From positions 1 to 21,979 of the forward strand of contig JAPLGY010000408.1 of the NCBI GenBank assembly GCA_026389955.1: 21,979 nt of DNA, in the 5' to 3' direction. Positions within the stretch are counted from its first letter, which is position 1, and each line of letters begins with the position of its first letter. Made by a program: the position numbers and the translations under genes. Under the pieces are notes generated by a model. The model did no database searches and was not told the DNA's origin. It saw only the letters and a list, made by a program, of their open reading frames with translations. Origin of the DNA: Caldilinea sp. Its GTDB lineage: Bacteria; Chloroflexota; Anaerolineae; Caldilineales; Caldilineaceae. Positions 10,902-21,979 of this stretch are shown here, one piece after another.

Positions 10902-13460
10902 ATGGTTTCGATCCGACAGTCTGAAGAGGAGCGGGTTCGCATCGGTCTGCTGGCCGACTCTGCCGATCCGTACTGGGTGGAAGTGCGAGAAACCCTCTGG
11001 CAGCTTGCCAGCCAGACCGGCGAACTGGCTCTGCTTCCCTTTTCGGCCGCAATTGAACTGGTAGAGATCGAATTTATCGCTGCTGTCCACGACGATGCAG
11101 CAAAGGTCGAAGAGATTCTGGCCCTGGGGCTCGGGGCGCTGATCGCGGTCCCCTTCGCCATGCCGCTGCTCTACCAGCTGCTGGACAGCGGGCTGACCAT
11201 CGTTGCGCTGCACGAACGGGCAGTCGAACATCCTCGCTTCGTCAAACCGCGCAGTCTCTACCGCTCGGCGCGCCTTGCCTGTGAATTTCTGGCAGAACAG
11301 CTGGCACAGCGCGGGCGGGTCTTGGTGGCCGGCGGGCGCACGACCCTGGAAGGTCGCAGCAGCCGTCTGCAGGCCGCCTACGACGTCTTTGCTGCCTGCC
11401 CGGCAGTCGAGACGGTGCACCTGCCCCTGCCCTGGGATCGCGCCGGCGCGCTGGAAGTGGCGCGGCCAGCGCTGGCTGCACTGGCCCCCCACACCCCCCC
11501 ATTTCGGGGCATCTTTGGGCTCTCTGACACGCTGGCCCTGGTCAGCCGCGAACTCTGCGCCCAACAGGGCCTGCTGGCCCCCGACGCCGTCGTCGTCGGC
11601 ATCAACGGCGACCCTTTGGCGATCGCCGCCATTGCCCGTGGGGAGATGGCAGCCACAGTCGCCACTTCCGCCGCCCACCTGGCAACCGAAGCGCTCCGCC
11701 TGGCCTGCCAGGCCGCTCTAGGCGCTGCTCTGCCCGCCCAGTACGACTATGCGCTGCAACTCGTGACCGCCGACAACGTCGCCGAAATGGCCCTCAACCG
11801 GCTCGTGGCCATCTCGGACGTGCCCAGCCGGCTGGTCGGGGTCAACCGCCGCCAAGAAGAACGGCGGCTCATGCTGCTGCAGACCAGCCTGGAGATCAAC
11901 CGCCGCATCGGATCGATCCTGGACGGCGCGACGCTGCTGCGCGAGATCTCAGAGCTGATCCGCACCAACTACGGCTACAGCCAGGTCAGCGTCTACCTTT
12001 GGAACGAACAGTCCCAGACCCTGAACCGCCATCTGGGCCCTCCCGAACTGCCAGCCTTCTACTCGCTGGAAGAGGCCGGCCCTTTGGGGCGCGCGCTGCT
12101 GAGCGGCCGCCCCGTCTATATCCCCGATGTGCAACGACTGCCCCACACAGCAGGTGCGGCTGGGCTGCCCAGCCGGACACGGGTGGCAGCGCCGATCCGG
12201 CTGGGCAGCCGGACCCTGGGTGTGCTGGATGTGCATACCTCTGCGCTGCAGCGCCACGCCCAGGCAGATCTGGATGCCCTCCAGGCGCTGGCCGACGAGT
12301 TGGGGATTGCGCTGCACAACGCGCAGTTGTTTGCCGAGGCGCTGCAGGCGCGCGCCGAGGCCGAACAGGCCAACCGGCTCAAAACCCGCCTGCTCGCCAA
12401 CATCAGCCACGACCTGCGCGCCCCCCTCAAAATCATCCTCGACTACAGCCAGGCCACTCTGGCACAGCCTGCTCTGCAGCTGCCCGCGAAACTGGCCGCC
12501 GATCTCCGTCATATCCACCAGAGCGGCACCCATCTGGTCCGGCTGGTCGATGACCTGCTGGCCCTCTCCCAAGCCGAGATCGGCGCGCTCGAGATCGTGC
12601 TGGAGCCGGTCGAGCTCTCCCCGCTGCTGGCCATGATCTTCGAACAGATGGCGAGAAACGCCGCTGGCGGCCCTGTAGAGTGGCGGCTGGAACTGCCGGA
12701 GACCCTGCCGCTGCTGTACGCCGACCCGATGCGGCTGCGCCAGGTGCTGCTCAACCTGCTCACCAATGCCCAGCACCATACGGCAGCCGGACGCATCACA
12801 CTGCGCGCCGCAGCCCACGGAGAAGTGCTGCACCTCTGGATCGAAGACACCGGCCATGGAATCCCCGCGGCCCGCCAGCAGCAGCTTGCCGCTGCCCTGG
12901 AGGAGACGGCCGAAAGCGCCCCCTTCGGTGTCGGGCTGGGGCTGCGCGTGGCCAGACACATCCTCCAGCTGCACGGCGGCACCTTGCACCTGGAAAGCCA
13001 ACCCGGCCACGGGACCACCTGCCACATCCAGCTCCCCCTGGCCCAGCCCAGCCACCTGCCTGCGCCGGCAGAGGCAGCGGTCGCCAGCACGCCTGGCCCA
13101 GAAACCCAGGAGCGCTGGCTCCAGCTGGTCCAACAACATCCCTCCGAATGGGTCCAGCGCATCGCCGCCTATATCGCCGAACACCATGCCTCCTCGCTGA
13201 GCCGACAAGAGATCGCCAGCGCCCTGCAGATCAGCGACGACTATGTCTCGCGCATCTTTCGCAAAGAGACCGGCATGACCCCCTGGCAGTATCTCCACCG
13301 CTACCGAATCGTCCAAGCCCAAAAATTGCTGCAGCACAGCAACCAGTCCGTTACCGAGATCGGCGCCCAGGTCGGGTTCAGCGACCCGGCCTACTTCATC
13401 CGTGTCTTTCACCGCGAGACCGGCAAATCCCCCCAACAGTACCGTAAAAGTGCAAAATAG
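10902..13460 (+). CDS. PBP1/LacI-like sensor - GAF - histidine kinase - AraC HTH fusion regulator
   Basis: An 852-residue protein without a signal peptide or membrane segment, hence cytoplasmic. Residues about 8-290 resemble the LacI/PBP1 ligand-binding fold (VRIGLLADSADPYW, then FRGIFGLSDTLAL, then VVVGINGDPLAIAAIARGE). A GAF domain covers about 325-480. The HisKA H-box is LLANISHDLRAPL with H503. The ATPase domain has N-box LRQVLLNLLTNAQHH (N618, N622), G1 DTGHGIP (D649, G651) and G2 GVGLGL (676-681). The last 100 residues form a two-HTH AraC domain (IASALQISDDYVSRIFRKE and ITEIGAQVGF-like). There is no receiver domain, so how autophosphorylation would reach the DNA-binding end is unclear. 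It directly precedes the importer genes and is probably their regulator, sensing a sugar-like ligand. The ATG at 10902 was chosen from GGAGG at 10886-10890. Confidence 0.9.
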   Translation: MVSIRQSEEERVRIGLLADSADPYWVEVRETLWQLASQTGELALLPFSAAIELVEIEFIAAVHDDAAKVEEILALGLGALIAVPFAMPLLYQLLDSGLTIVALHERAVEHPRFVKPRSLYRSARLACEFLAEQLAQRGRVLVAGGRTTLEGRSSRLQAAYDVFAACPAVETVHLPLPWDRAGALEVARPALAALAPHTPPFRGIFGLSDTLALVSRELCAQQGLLAPDAVVVGINGDPLAIAAIARGEMAATVATSAAHLATEALRLACQAALGAALPAQYDYALQLVTADNVAEMALNRLVAISDVPSRLVGVNRRQEERRLMLLQTSLEINRRIGSILDGATLLREISELIRTNYGYSQVSVYLWNEQSQTLNRHLGPPELPAFYSLEEAGPLGRALLSGRPVYIPDVQRLPHTAGAAGLPSRTRVAAPIRLGSRTLGVLDVHTSALQRHAQADLDALQALADELGIALHNAQLFAEALQARAEAEQANRLKTRLLANISHDLRAPLKIILDYSQATLAQPALQLPAKLAADLRHIHQSGTHLVRLVDDLLALSQAEIGALEIVLEPVELSPLLAMIFEQMARNAAGGPVEWRLELPETLPLLYADPMRLRQVLLNLLTNAQHHTAAGRITLRAAAHGEVLHLWIEDTGHGIPAARQQQLAAALEETAESAPFGVGLGLRVARHILQLHGGTLHLESQPGHGTTCHIQLPLAQPSHLPAPAEAAVASTPGPETQERWLQLVQQHPSEWVQRIAAYIAEHHASSLSRQEIASALQISDDYVSRIFRKETGMTPWQYLHRYRIVQAQKLLQHSNQSVTEIGAQVGFSDPAYFIRVFHRETGKSPQQYRKSAK

Positions 13461-13494
13461 TTCTTAATCGTTCAATTTTCTGCCGGATTTCTCC

Positions 13495-13523
13495 AAGACA
13501 ACAACGAAATTCCTGGTTATACT
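13495..13523 (+). promoter_or_regulatory. Candidate promoter of the importer operon
   Basis: AAGACA (13495-13500, four of six matches to TTGACA) and TATACT (13518-13523, five of six to TATAAT) are 17 bases apart. They lie in the 107-bp gap before the first importer ATPase. This gap is visibly more AT-rich than its surroundings. Confidence 0.5.
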
Positions 13524-13532
13524 GTACGGTAT
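13519..13532. promoter_or_regulatory. Near-palindrome ATACTGTACGGTAT over the -10, candidate operator
   Basis: A 14-bp dyad with one mismatched pair (ATAC-T-GTAC-G-GTAT) overlaps the candidate -10 box and the likely transcription start. Its core ACTGTAC is shared with the 11-bp repeat pair upstream of the sensor gene. A protein bound here would be expected to block the promoter. Confidence 0.45.
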
Positions 13533-13567
13533 CTTCCTTACACTTTGGATTCATACTGGGACGGAGC

Positions 13568-14599
<1,032 letters not shown>

Positions 14600-14611
14600 T
14601 CGGTGTCTGCT

Positions 14612-14638
14612 CAGCACACCTCCGGTGCTGTTTTGGTT
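14612..14638 (+). terminator. Candidate intrinsic terminator or attenuator after the first ATPase gene
   Basis: CAGCAC (14612-14617) pairs with GTGCTG (14625-14630) around a 7-base loop and is followed by TTTTGGTT. The stem is short and the T-run is broken by GG, so termination would be partial. It lies 12 bases after the ATPase stop and about 130 bases before the binding-protein start. Confidence 0.35.
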
Positions 14639-14706
14639 TTGGCCAGAAAAAAAATGAAAGGAGGGCACGCCGGCGCCTGCCCCAAGCGCTCGAACAGAAA
14701 AAATGG

Positions 14707-14742
14707 GTGTGAATTCAATCTGTGCCTGCTGTGTGAATTCAA
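14707..14742. repeat. Direct repeat GTGTGAATTCAA x2 in the binding-protein leader
   Basis: Identical 12-mers lie at 14707-14718 and 14731-14742, a 24-base period of just over two helical turns. They sit immediately upstream of the ribosome site of the binding-protein gene. The layout resembles a two-half-site AraC target, but could also affect the mRNA leader. I found no other copy of the 12-mer in the window. Confidence 0.6.
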
Positions 14743-14751
14743 AGAGTATAG

Positions 14752-14757
14752 AAGGAG
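14752..14757 (+). promoter_or_regulatory. Strong ribosome binding site (AAGGAG) for the binding lipoprotein
   Basis: AAGGAG lies 8 bases before ATG 14766. That ATG opens a clean lipoprotein signal peptide. The upstream in-frame ATG at 14703 has no ribosome site at proper distance and would put Cys-rich residues before the signal. Confidence 0.85.
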
Positions 14758-14765
14758 TTTTCACG

Positions 14766-16993
<2,228 letters not shown>

Positions 16994-17019
16994 CCGCACA
17001 AACCGTTGAGCGGAAAGTA

Positions 17020-17028
17020 GGAACGTTC
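17020..17028. promoter_or_regulatory. Second GGAACGTTC palindrome, candidate operator
   Basis: This repeats the 9-mer at 10736-10744 and contains the palindrome GAACGTTC. It lies 27 bases after the binding-protein stop and abuts the large inverted repeat. Function is unknown. Confidence 0.35.
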
Positions 17029-17080
17029 GAGGAAGGAAAAGCGCAAAGGCTGCCGCTGGCTTGTGCGCTTCTCCTTCCTC
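17029..17080 (+). promoter_or_regulatory. 17-bp inverted repeat (mRNA hairpin) between binding-protein and permease genes
   Basis: GAGGAAGGAAAAGCGCA (17029-17045) pairs with TGCGCTTCTCCTTCCTC (17064-17080) with one mismatch, around an 18-base loop. No T-run follows, so it is a poor intrinsic terminator. Comparable hairpins after binding-protein genes in other importers protect the upstream mRNA from 3' exonucleases. They keep the binding protein more abundant than the permeases, which is the likeliest role here by analogy. Confidence 0.75.
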
Positions 17081-17100
17081 ACCAACCTGGGGGCTTGTGC

Positions 17101-18099
<999 letters not shown>

Positions 18100-18117
18100 A
18101 GCAGGCAAGAGAGAGTT

Positions 18118-19290
18118 ATGAAGAGCGAACACAGCCATACAGACAACAGAGCCCTACCGGAAGGGGAACAGGTTCTCCAGACGCTGCAGACCGTCCTGCG
18201 CAGCCAGCTGCGCAGCCATGAGAGCTACGGTGCGCTGGTCTGGCGCAAATTTCGCCGCAACAAAGTGGCGATCGCCGGCGGCCTGGTGGTGGTGGGGCTG
18301 TTCGTGCTGGCGATTTTCGCTGATTTTTTTTCTCCCTACGACCCCATTGAACTCAACATGCGCGATTCCTTTCGCCCGCCTACCCGAGTCCACTTCATCG
18401 ACGCAGCCGGCCGCTTCCATTTCCAGCCTTTTGTCTACAAAAGCCAACAGAAGCTCAACGCCGACATGAGTTCCAGCTGGGTCGAGGACACCACCGTGCG
18501 CTACCCGGTCAATTTTTTCGTGCGCAGCTGGGAATACAAATTCCTGGGACTTTTTTCCACCGACCTGCACCTCTACGGCGCGGCAGGAGACGCCAAAATC
18601 TTTCTGCTCGGCACCGACCGTTTTGGCCGAGACGTCTTTGGCCGCGCCAGCGTGGCCGGTCGTATTTCGCTGACGATGGCCCTCTTTGGGACCCTGATCT
18701 CGGTCTTCGTCGGCGCTGTGGTCGGCGTCTTCTCCGGCTACTACGGCGGTGCTGTCGACAACTGGACCCAGCGTTTTGTCGAGTTTGTCCAATCCTTCCC
18801 CCAGCTGCCGCTGTGGATGGCGCTGGCTGCGGTTATCCCGATCACCTGGGACCAATTTGCGGTCTTCGTCACCATGTCCTTTATCTTTGCCCTGCTGAGC
18901 TGGACGCTGCTGGCGCGCGAGGTGCGCGGCAAGGTGCTGGCGCTGCGCGAGACAGATTTTGTGCTGGCCGCCCGCGAGATGGGGGCCTCGGACAGCCGCA
19001 TCATGTTTCAACACCTGCTGCCCAACACCTTCAGCCACATTATCGTGGTGCTGACCCTGACCATCCCCACCATCATCCTGGCCGAAAGCTTTTTGAGTTT
19101 TTTGGGGATCGGCATCCAGGAACCGTTGGTCAGCTGGGGCACCATGATGCGTGAAGCCCAGACGATCCAAACCCTGGGGTTCAACCCATGGATCGCCGCG
19201 TCGGTTCTTTTTATCGTGACGGCAGTGTTGGGCTTCAATTTCCTGGGCGACGGGCTGCGCGACGCGGCAGACCCTTACGCCAACGACTGA
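18118..19290 (+). CDS. Opp/Dpp-type ABC importer permease (DppC/OppC-like)
   Basis: A 390-residue second channel subunit. The hydrophilic N-terminus (about 55 residues) is followed by [19 protein letters not shown] and the first helix, then FFSPYDP. An extracytoplasmic insert of about 90 residues (roughly 80-165) makes it longer than the usual DppC of about 300. After it come the diagnostic [13 protein letters not shown], five further helices and the EAA loop [20 protein letters not shown] with LPN. The insert faces the binding protein side. The ATG at 18118 is preceded by GAGAGAG. The gene is followed after 16 bases by the second ATPase. Confidence 0.92.
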   Translation: MKSEHSHTDNRALPEGEQVLQTLQTVLRSQLRSHESYGALVWRKFRRNKVAIAGGLVVVGLFVLAIFADFFSPYDPIELNMRDSFRPPTRVHFIDAAGRFHFQPFVYKSQQKLNADMSSSWVEDTTVRYPVNFFVRSWEYKFLGLFSTDLHLYGAAGDAKIFLLGTDRFGRDVFGRASVAGRISLTMALFGTLISVFVGAVVGVFSGYYGGAVDNWTQRFVEFVQSFPQLPLWMALAAVIPITWDQFAVFVTMSFIFALLSWTLLAREVRGKVLALRETDFVLAAREMGASDSRIMFQHLLPNTFSHIIVVLTLTIPTIILAESFLSFLGIGIQEPLVSWGTMMREAQTIQTLGFNPWIAASVLFIVTAVLGFNFLGDGLRDAADPYAND

Positions 19291-19306
19291 GACAACTCCT
19301 GAACCG

Positions 19307-20365
19307 ATGCACACTTCGGCTGCACGCCAGCCAGACGAGACAGGCGCAATGAGCGACGAGTACATTCTGGAAGTCCGCAATCTCAGACAGTATTTCCCGA
19401 TCCGGGCCGGCTTTTTGCAGCGGGTGGTCGGACAGATCAAGGCCGTAGATGGGGTCAGCTTTGCGGTCAAACAAAACGAAGTGCTGGGGCTGGTCGGCGA
19501 GAGCGGCTGCGGCAAGACGACGGTTGGCCGGACTGTGCTGCGCCTGTATGACCCCACCGCCGGCGAGATCTGGTACCGGACCCGGAGCGGCGAGCGGGTC
19601 AACGTCGCCCAACTCCCCCCCGGCGAGCTCAAACCGCTGCGCCGGGAGATGCGCATGATCTTCCAAGACCCCTTCAGCTCGCTCAACCCCCGCCGCACCG
19701 TCAAAGAGCTGATCGGCGAACCGCTGCAGATCCACCGGGTGGCCCGGGGCCGAGTTCTGGAAGAGCGGGTCGCCCAGCTGATGGCAGAGGTCGGCCTCGA
19801 CCCTGCCTATATGGAGCGGTACCCGCACGAATTCTCAGGAGGCCAGCGCCAGCGCATCGGCATTGCCCGCACCCTCTCGCTCAGCCCGCGCTTGATCATC
19901 GCCGACGAACCGGTCTCGGCGCTGGATGTGTCGGTCCAAGCCCAGGTGCTCAATCTTCTGCAGAGCCTCAAGGACGAATTTGGGCTGACCCTGCTCTTCA
20001 TCGCCCACGATCTTTCGGTCGTCGAACATATTTCGGACCGCATTGCCGTGATGTATGTTGGCAAAATCGTGGAGCTGGCACCCGCCGAAGAATTGCTGCG
20101 CCGCCCGCTGCACCCCTACGCCGAGGCGTTGGTCTCCGCCGTGCCGCCCGCCGACCCGGATATCCAGACCCGACGAATTATTTTGGAGGGCGATGTGCCC
20201 AGCCCGGCCAATCCGCCGGCAGGCTGTGTCTTCCACCCGCGCTGCCGCTACGCCAATTCGGGCAGCTGTCGGACGGTCGAACCCCCCCTGCAAGAGGTGG
20301 AACCAGGCCATTTCGTCGCCTGTCATCTGGCCAAAGAGCTGCACCTGGCCGGGATTGGAGGCTGA
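19307..20365 (+). CDS. Opp/Dpp-type ABC importer ATPase (DppF/OppF-like)
   Basis: A protein of up to 352 residues; second ATPase of the importer. The N-terminal [20 protein letters not shown] with the [13 protein letters not shown] segment is typical of DppF. Walker A is GESGCGKTT (64-72), then [11 protein letters not shown], signature [15 protein letters not shown], Walker [14 protein letters not shown] and H-loop LFIAHDLS. The C-terminal part has [31 protein letters not shown] and further Cys residues (C at SC and ACHL). I give the longest frame from ATG 19307. An ATG at 19349 (MSDEYILEV) fits the family start better, and neither has a clear ribosome site. The gene completes a full importer with both ATPases, both permeases and a binding protein. 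Confidence 0.92.
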   Translation: MHTSAARQPDETGAMSDEYILEVRNLRQYFPIRAGFLQRVVGQIKAVDGVSFAVKQNEVLGLVGESGCGKTTVGRTVLRLYDPTAGEIWYRTRSGERVNVAQLPPGELKPLRREMRMIFQDPFSSLNPRRTVKELIGEPLQIHRVARGRVLEERVAQLMAEVGLDPAYMERYPHEFSGGQRQRIGIARTLSLSPRLIIADEPVSALDVSVQAQVLNLLQSLKDEFGLTLLFIAHDLSVVEHISDRIAVMYVGKIVELAPAEELLRRPLHPYAEALVSAVPPADPDIQTRRIILEGDVPSPANPPAGCVFHPRCRYANSGSCRTVEPPLQEVEPGHFVACHLAKELHLAGIGG

Positions 20366-20367
20366 AG

Positions 20368-20928
20368 ATGCACAAACCCCATCGTCTGCTGGCTTTGTTC
20401 AGCTATCTGCTGCTGCTGATTGGGCCGCTGCTGATCCTGCTGCTGCGCCGCAAAGATCGGTTCCTGGTCTATCATGCCTGCCAGTCGCTGGCGCTCGCCG
20501 GCGCCACCCTGGCCGTGCCGCTGCTCTGGCTCGTGGCAGGCTGGAGTTTCGCCTTTCTTTCGGTAGAATTCCCCCTCTTTTATCTGATCCCGGTCGCTTT
20601 GCTTCTCTTGGGGCCGGTGCTGCGCCGAAGCCAGCACGCCTCCCGTTACCGGGACCGCTGGGGGTGGCTGAAAATTTCACTCACAGCGCTGGTGGCCCTT
20701 GCCCTGCTCGCCCTCTGCTATCTGGCGCTCGACTGGCTGGCCCCCACCTTGCTGCCCCTGGGCGGGCCGCTGCTGCTGATGGCAAGCTTCTCGACCGTCA
20801 TCGCCGCTGCACTCGCCTGGGCCGTGGCCTGGCTGGCCGGGATGGCCAACGCGCTGCGTGCCCGGGAACGCCCGGTGCCCGTGTACGGCGGGTGGGGAGA
20901 ACGCCTGTTTCACCGGCTGTCCTTCTGA
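20368..20928 (+). CDS. Small DUF4870/Tic20-like membrane protein
   Basis: A 186-residue protein with four hydrophobic stretches (about 7-26, 44-70, 106-128 and 132-158). The N-terminal pattern is a short helix ending in IGPLLILLLRRKDRFLVYHACQSL, that is hydrophobic core, charged Arg-Lys-Asp, then YHAxQSL. This is the hallmark of DUF4870 and related Tic20-like membrane proteins of unknown function. The ATG is 2 bases after the preceding stop, with GGAGG at 20357-20361 inside the ATPase gene, so translation is coupled to the importer. No direct role in transport is known; it may simply be carried in the operon. Confidence 0.7.
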   Translation: MHKPHRLLALFSYLLLLIGPLLILLLRRKDRFLVYHACQSLALAGATLAVPLLWLVAGWSFAFLSVEFPLFYLIPVALLLLGPVLRRSQHASRYRDRWGWLKISLTALVALALLALCYLALDWLAPTLLPLGGPLLLMASFSTVIAAALAWAVAWLAGMANALRARERPVPVYGGWGERLFHRLSF

Positions 20929-21011
20929 CAACAGACACCCGCCGTCGCGCAGGGACACACGATGCGCAGACAGCCTATCGAGCTTTTATGAAATGCACTA
21001 CGGAGACCACT

Positions 21012-21979
21012 ATGCCAGAGATTACCTTGATCGGTGCGGGAAGCCTCGTCTTCACCCGCAACCTTAGCAGCGATATCTTGCTCACCCCCGCCCTGCAGGA
21101 GAGCACGATCCGCCTGATGGACATCGACCCGACCCGTCTCCGACAGGCACAGGCCATCGTCCAGTCCATGATCGACCAACGCCAGCTCAAAGCCAAGGTT
21201 CTCGCCACCACCGACCGCCAGGAAGCAGTCGCCGGCGCAGACTATGTGATCACCACCTTTCAGCAGGGGGGGCTCGACGCCTACCGGCTGGATATCGAGA
21301 TCCCCCAAAAATATGGCATCGAACAGTGTGTCGGCGATACGCTGGGGCCAGGCGGGGTCTTTCGTGCGCTGCGCACCATCCCGGTGCTGCTCGACCTGTG
21401 CGACGACCTGGATGTGCTGGCCCCCGACGCGCTGCTGCTCAACTATGTCAACCCGATGGCGGCCAACTGCTGGGCCGTGGCCGACGGCAGCGGACGCCCG
21501 CACGTGGGGCTCTGCCACAGTGTGCAGGGCACCAGCGAAATGTTGGCCCGCTGGATCGGCGTCCCCTACCCAGAGGTCAACTTTGTCTGCGCCGGCATCA
21601 ACCACATGGACTTCTTCTTGCAGTTCCGCCGCGGCAAAGAAGATCTCTATCCGCTGATCTGGGAAGCGCTCGAACGGCCCGAGGTGGTCGCTGAAGAGCC
21701 GGTGCGCACCGACCTGATGAAGTATTTTGGCTATTTTGTGACCGAATCAAGCGGCCACGCCAGCGAATACTCCCCCTATTTCCGCAAAACTGCCGCCATG
21801 GTGGCCGAGGAGCTGGTGCCACGTTTCACCGACCCCACCAACCACTGGTTCGATTTCGCCCGCACCGGCGGCTATCTGCGCCATTGCCTGCACCGTCTCG
21901 AGCAGTTCCAAACCGACTACGATGAGATCGTCGCCGGCGCCTTCCCCACCGAACGCAGCCATGAGTATGGGTCGCGCAG
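21012..21979 (+). CDS. melA: GH4 alpha-galactosidase (MelA-like), 3' partial
   Basis: 322 residues are visible before the window ends. The N-terminal Rossmann segment ITLIGAGSLVFTRNL binds NAD. LMDIDPTRL, DTLGPGGVFRALRTIP and LNYVNPMAANCWA follow. GLCHSVQGT (C168, H169) and CAGINHMDFFL (H198) supply the Mn-binding Cys and His of glycoside hydrolase family 4. YFVTESSGHASEYSPYF closely parallels E. coli MelA and separates it from 6-phospho-glycosidases of the family. GH4 enzymes cleave by an NAD- and Mn-dependent redox-elimination mechanism in the cytoplasm. The likely reaction is release of galactose from imported alpha-galactosides such as melibiose; alpha-glucosidase or glucuronidase activity cannot be excluded. 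The ATG at 21012 has GGAGA 5 bases upstream. The 83-base gap before it shows no clear promoter, so it may share the importer transcript. Confidence 0.88.
   Translation, partial: MPEITLIGAGSLVFTRNLSSDILLTPALQESTIRLMDIDPTRLRQAQAIVQSMIDQRQLKAKVLATTDRQEAVAGADYVITTFQQGGLDAYRLDIEIPQKYGIEQCVGDTLGPGGVFRALRTIPVLLDLCDDLDVLAPDALLLNYVNPMAANCWAVADGSGRPHVGLCHSVQGTSEMLARWIGVPYPEVNFVCAGINHMDFFLQFRRGKEDLYPLIWEALERPEVVAEEPVRTDLMKYFGYFVTESSGHASEYSPYFRKTAAMVAEELVPRFTDPTNHWFDFARTGGYLRHCLHRLEQFQTDYDEIVAGAFPTERSHEYGSR

Noticed and set aside
14703..14765. Earlier ATG for the binding lipoprotein
   Set aside because: The added residues are Cys/Ser-rich, lack a ribosome site, and precede a clean lipoprotein signal peptide that has a strong AAGGAG at the right distance.

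Overview
The window is GC-rich, densely packed bacterial DNA. I see no rRNA, tRNA, CRISPR array or insertion sequence. Three things fit a Chloroflexota bacterium, perhaps near the Caldilineae or Anaerolineae: an Ala/Glu/Pro-rich lipoprotein linker on a peptide-type ABC binding protein, two large membrane proteins of GT-C/DUF2723 style, and a cytoplasmic sensor kinase ending in an AraC domain. This placement is inferred from protein style, not from a marker gene.

Region 1 (1-9107) is mostly on the plus strand and concerns DNA and glycan or envelope modification. It holds the 3' part of a beta-class DNA methyltransferase and a small SAM methyltransferase. Next comes an 874-residue GT-C-like membrane protein that ends in an ILEI/FAM3-type domain. 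A C-terminally truncated dolichol-phosphate-mannose-synthase-like GT2 follows on the minus strand. A DUF2723 (GT117-type) membrane protein and an ABC exporter half-transporter, overlapping by ATGA, close the region.

Region 2 (9102-10677, minus strand) is a two-gene unit. It encodes a UbiA/MenA-like prenyltransferase with eroded Asp motifs and a small unrecognised membrane protein. Its last gene converges on the exporter, with overlapping stop codons.

Region 3 (10678-21979, plus strand) looks like a solute-uptake and glycoside-utilisation locus. It opens with a regulatory intergenic region carrying 11-bp repeats and a palindrome. The regulator fuses a LacI/PBP1-like ligand domain, GAF, histidine kinase and AraC HTH in one chain. 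A complete Opp/Dpp-type importer follows: ATPase, binding lipoprotein, two permeases and a second ATPase. A small DUF4870-like membrane protein comes next, then a GH4 alpha-galactosidase (MelA type) cut by the window end. The order suggests the importer takes up an oligosaccharide, plausibly an alpha-galactoside, rather than a peptide, under control of the fused sensor.

The importer's binding-protein gene is broken by a one-base frameshift at a C5 run (16175-16179); one extra C would restore the frame. This is either a sequencing error or a recent inactivation. A 17-bp inverted repeat lies between the binding-protein and permease genes. Short motifs (GGAACGTTC, ACTGTAC) recur in the intergenic regions of this locus and are candidate operators.
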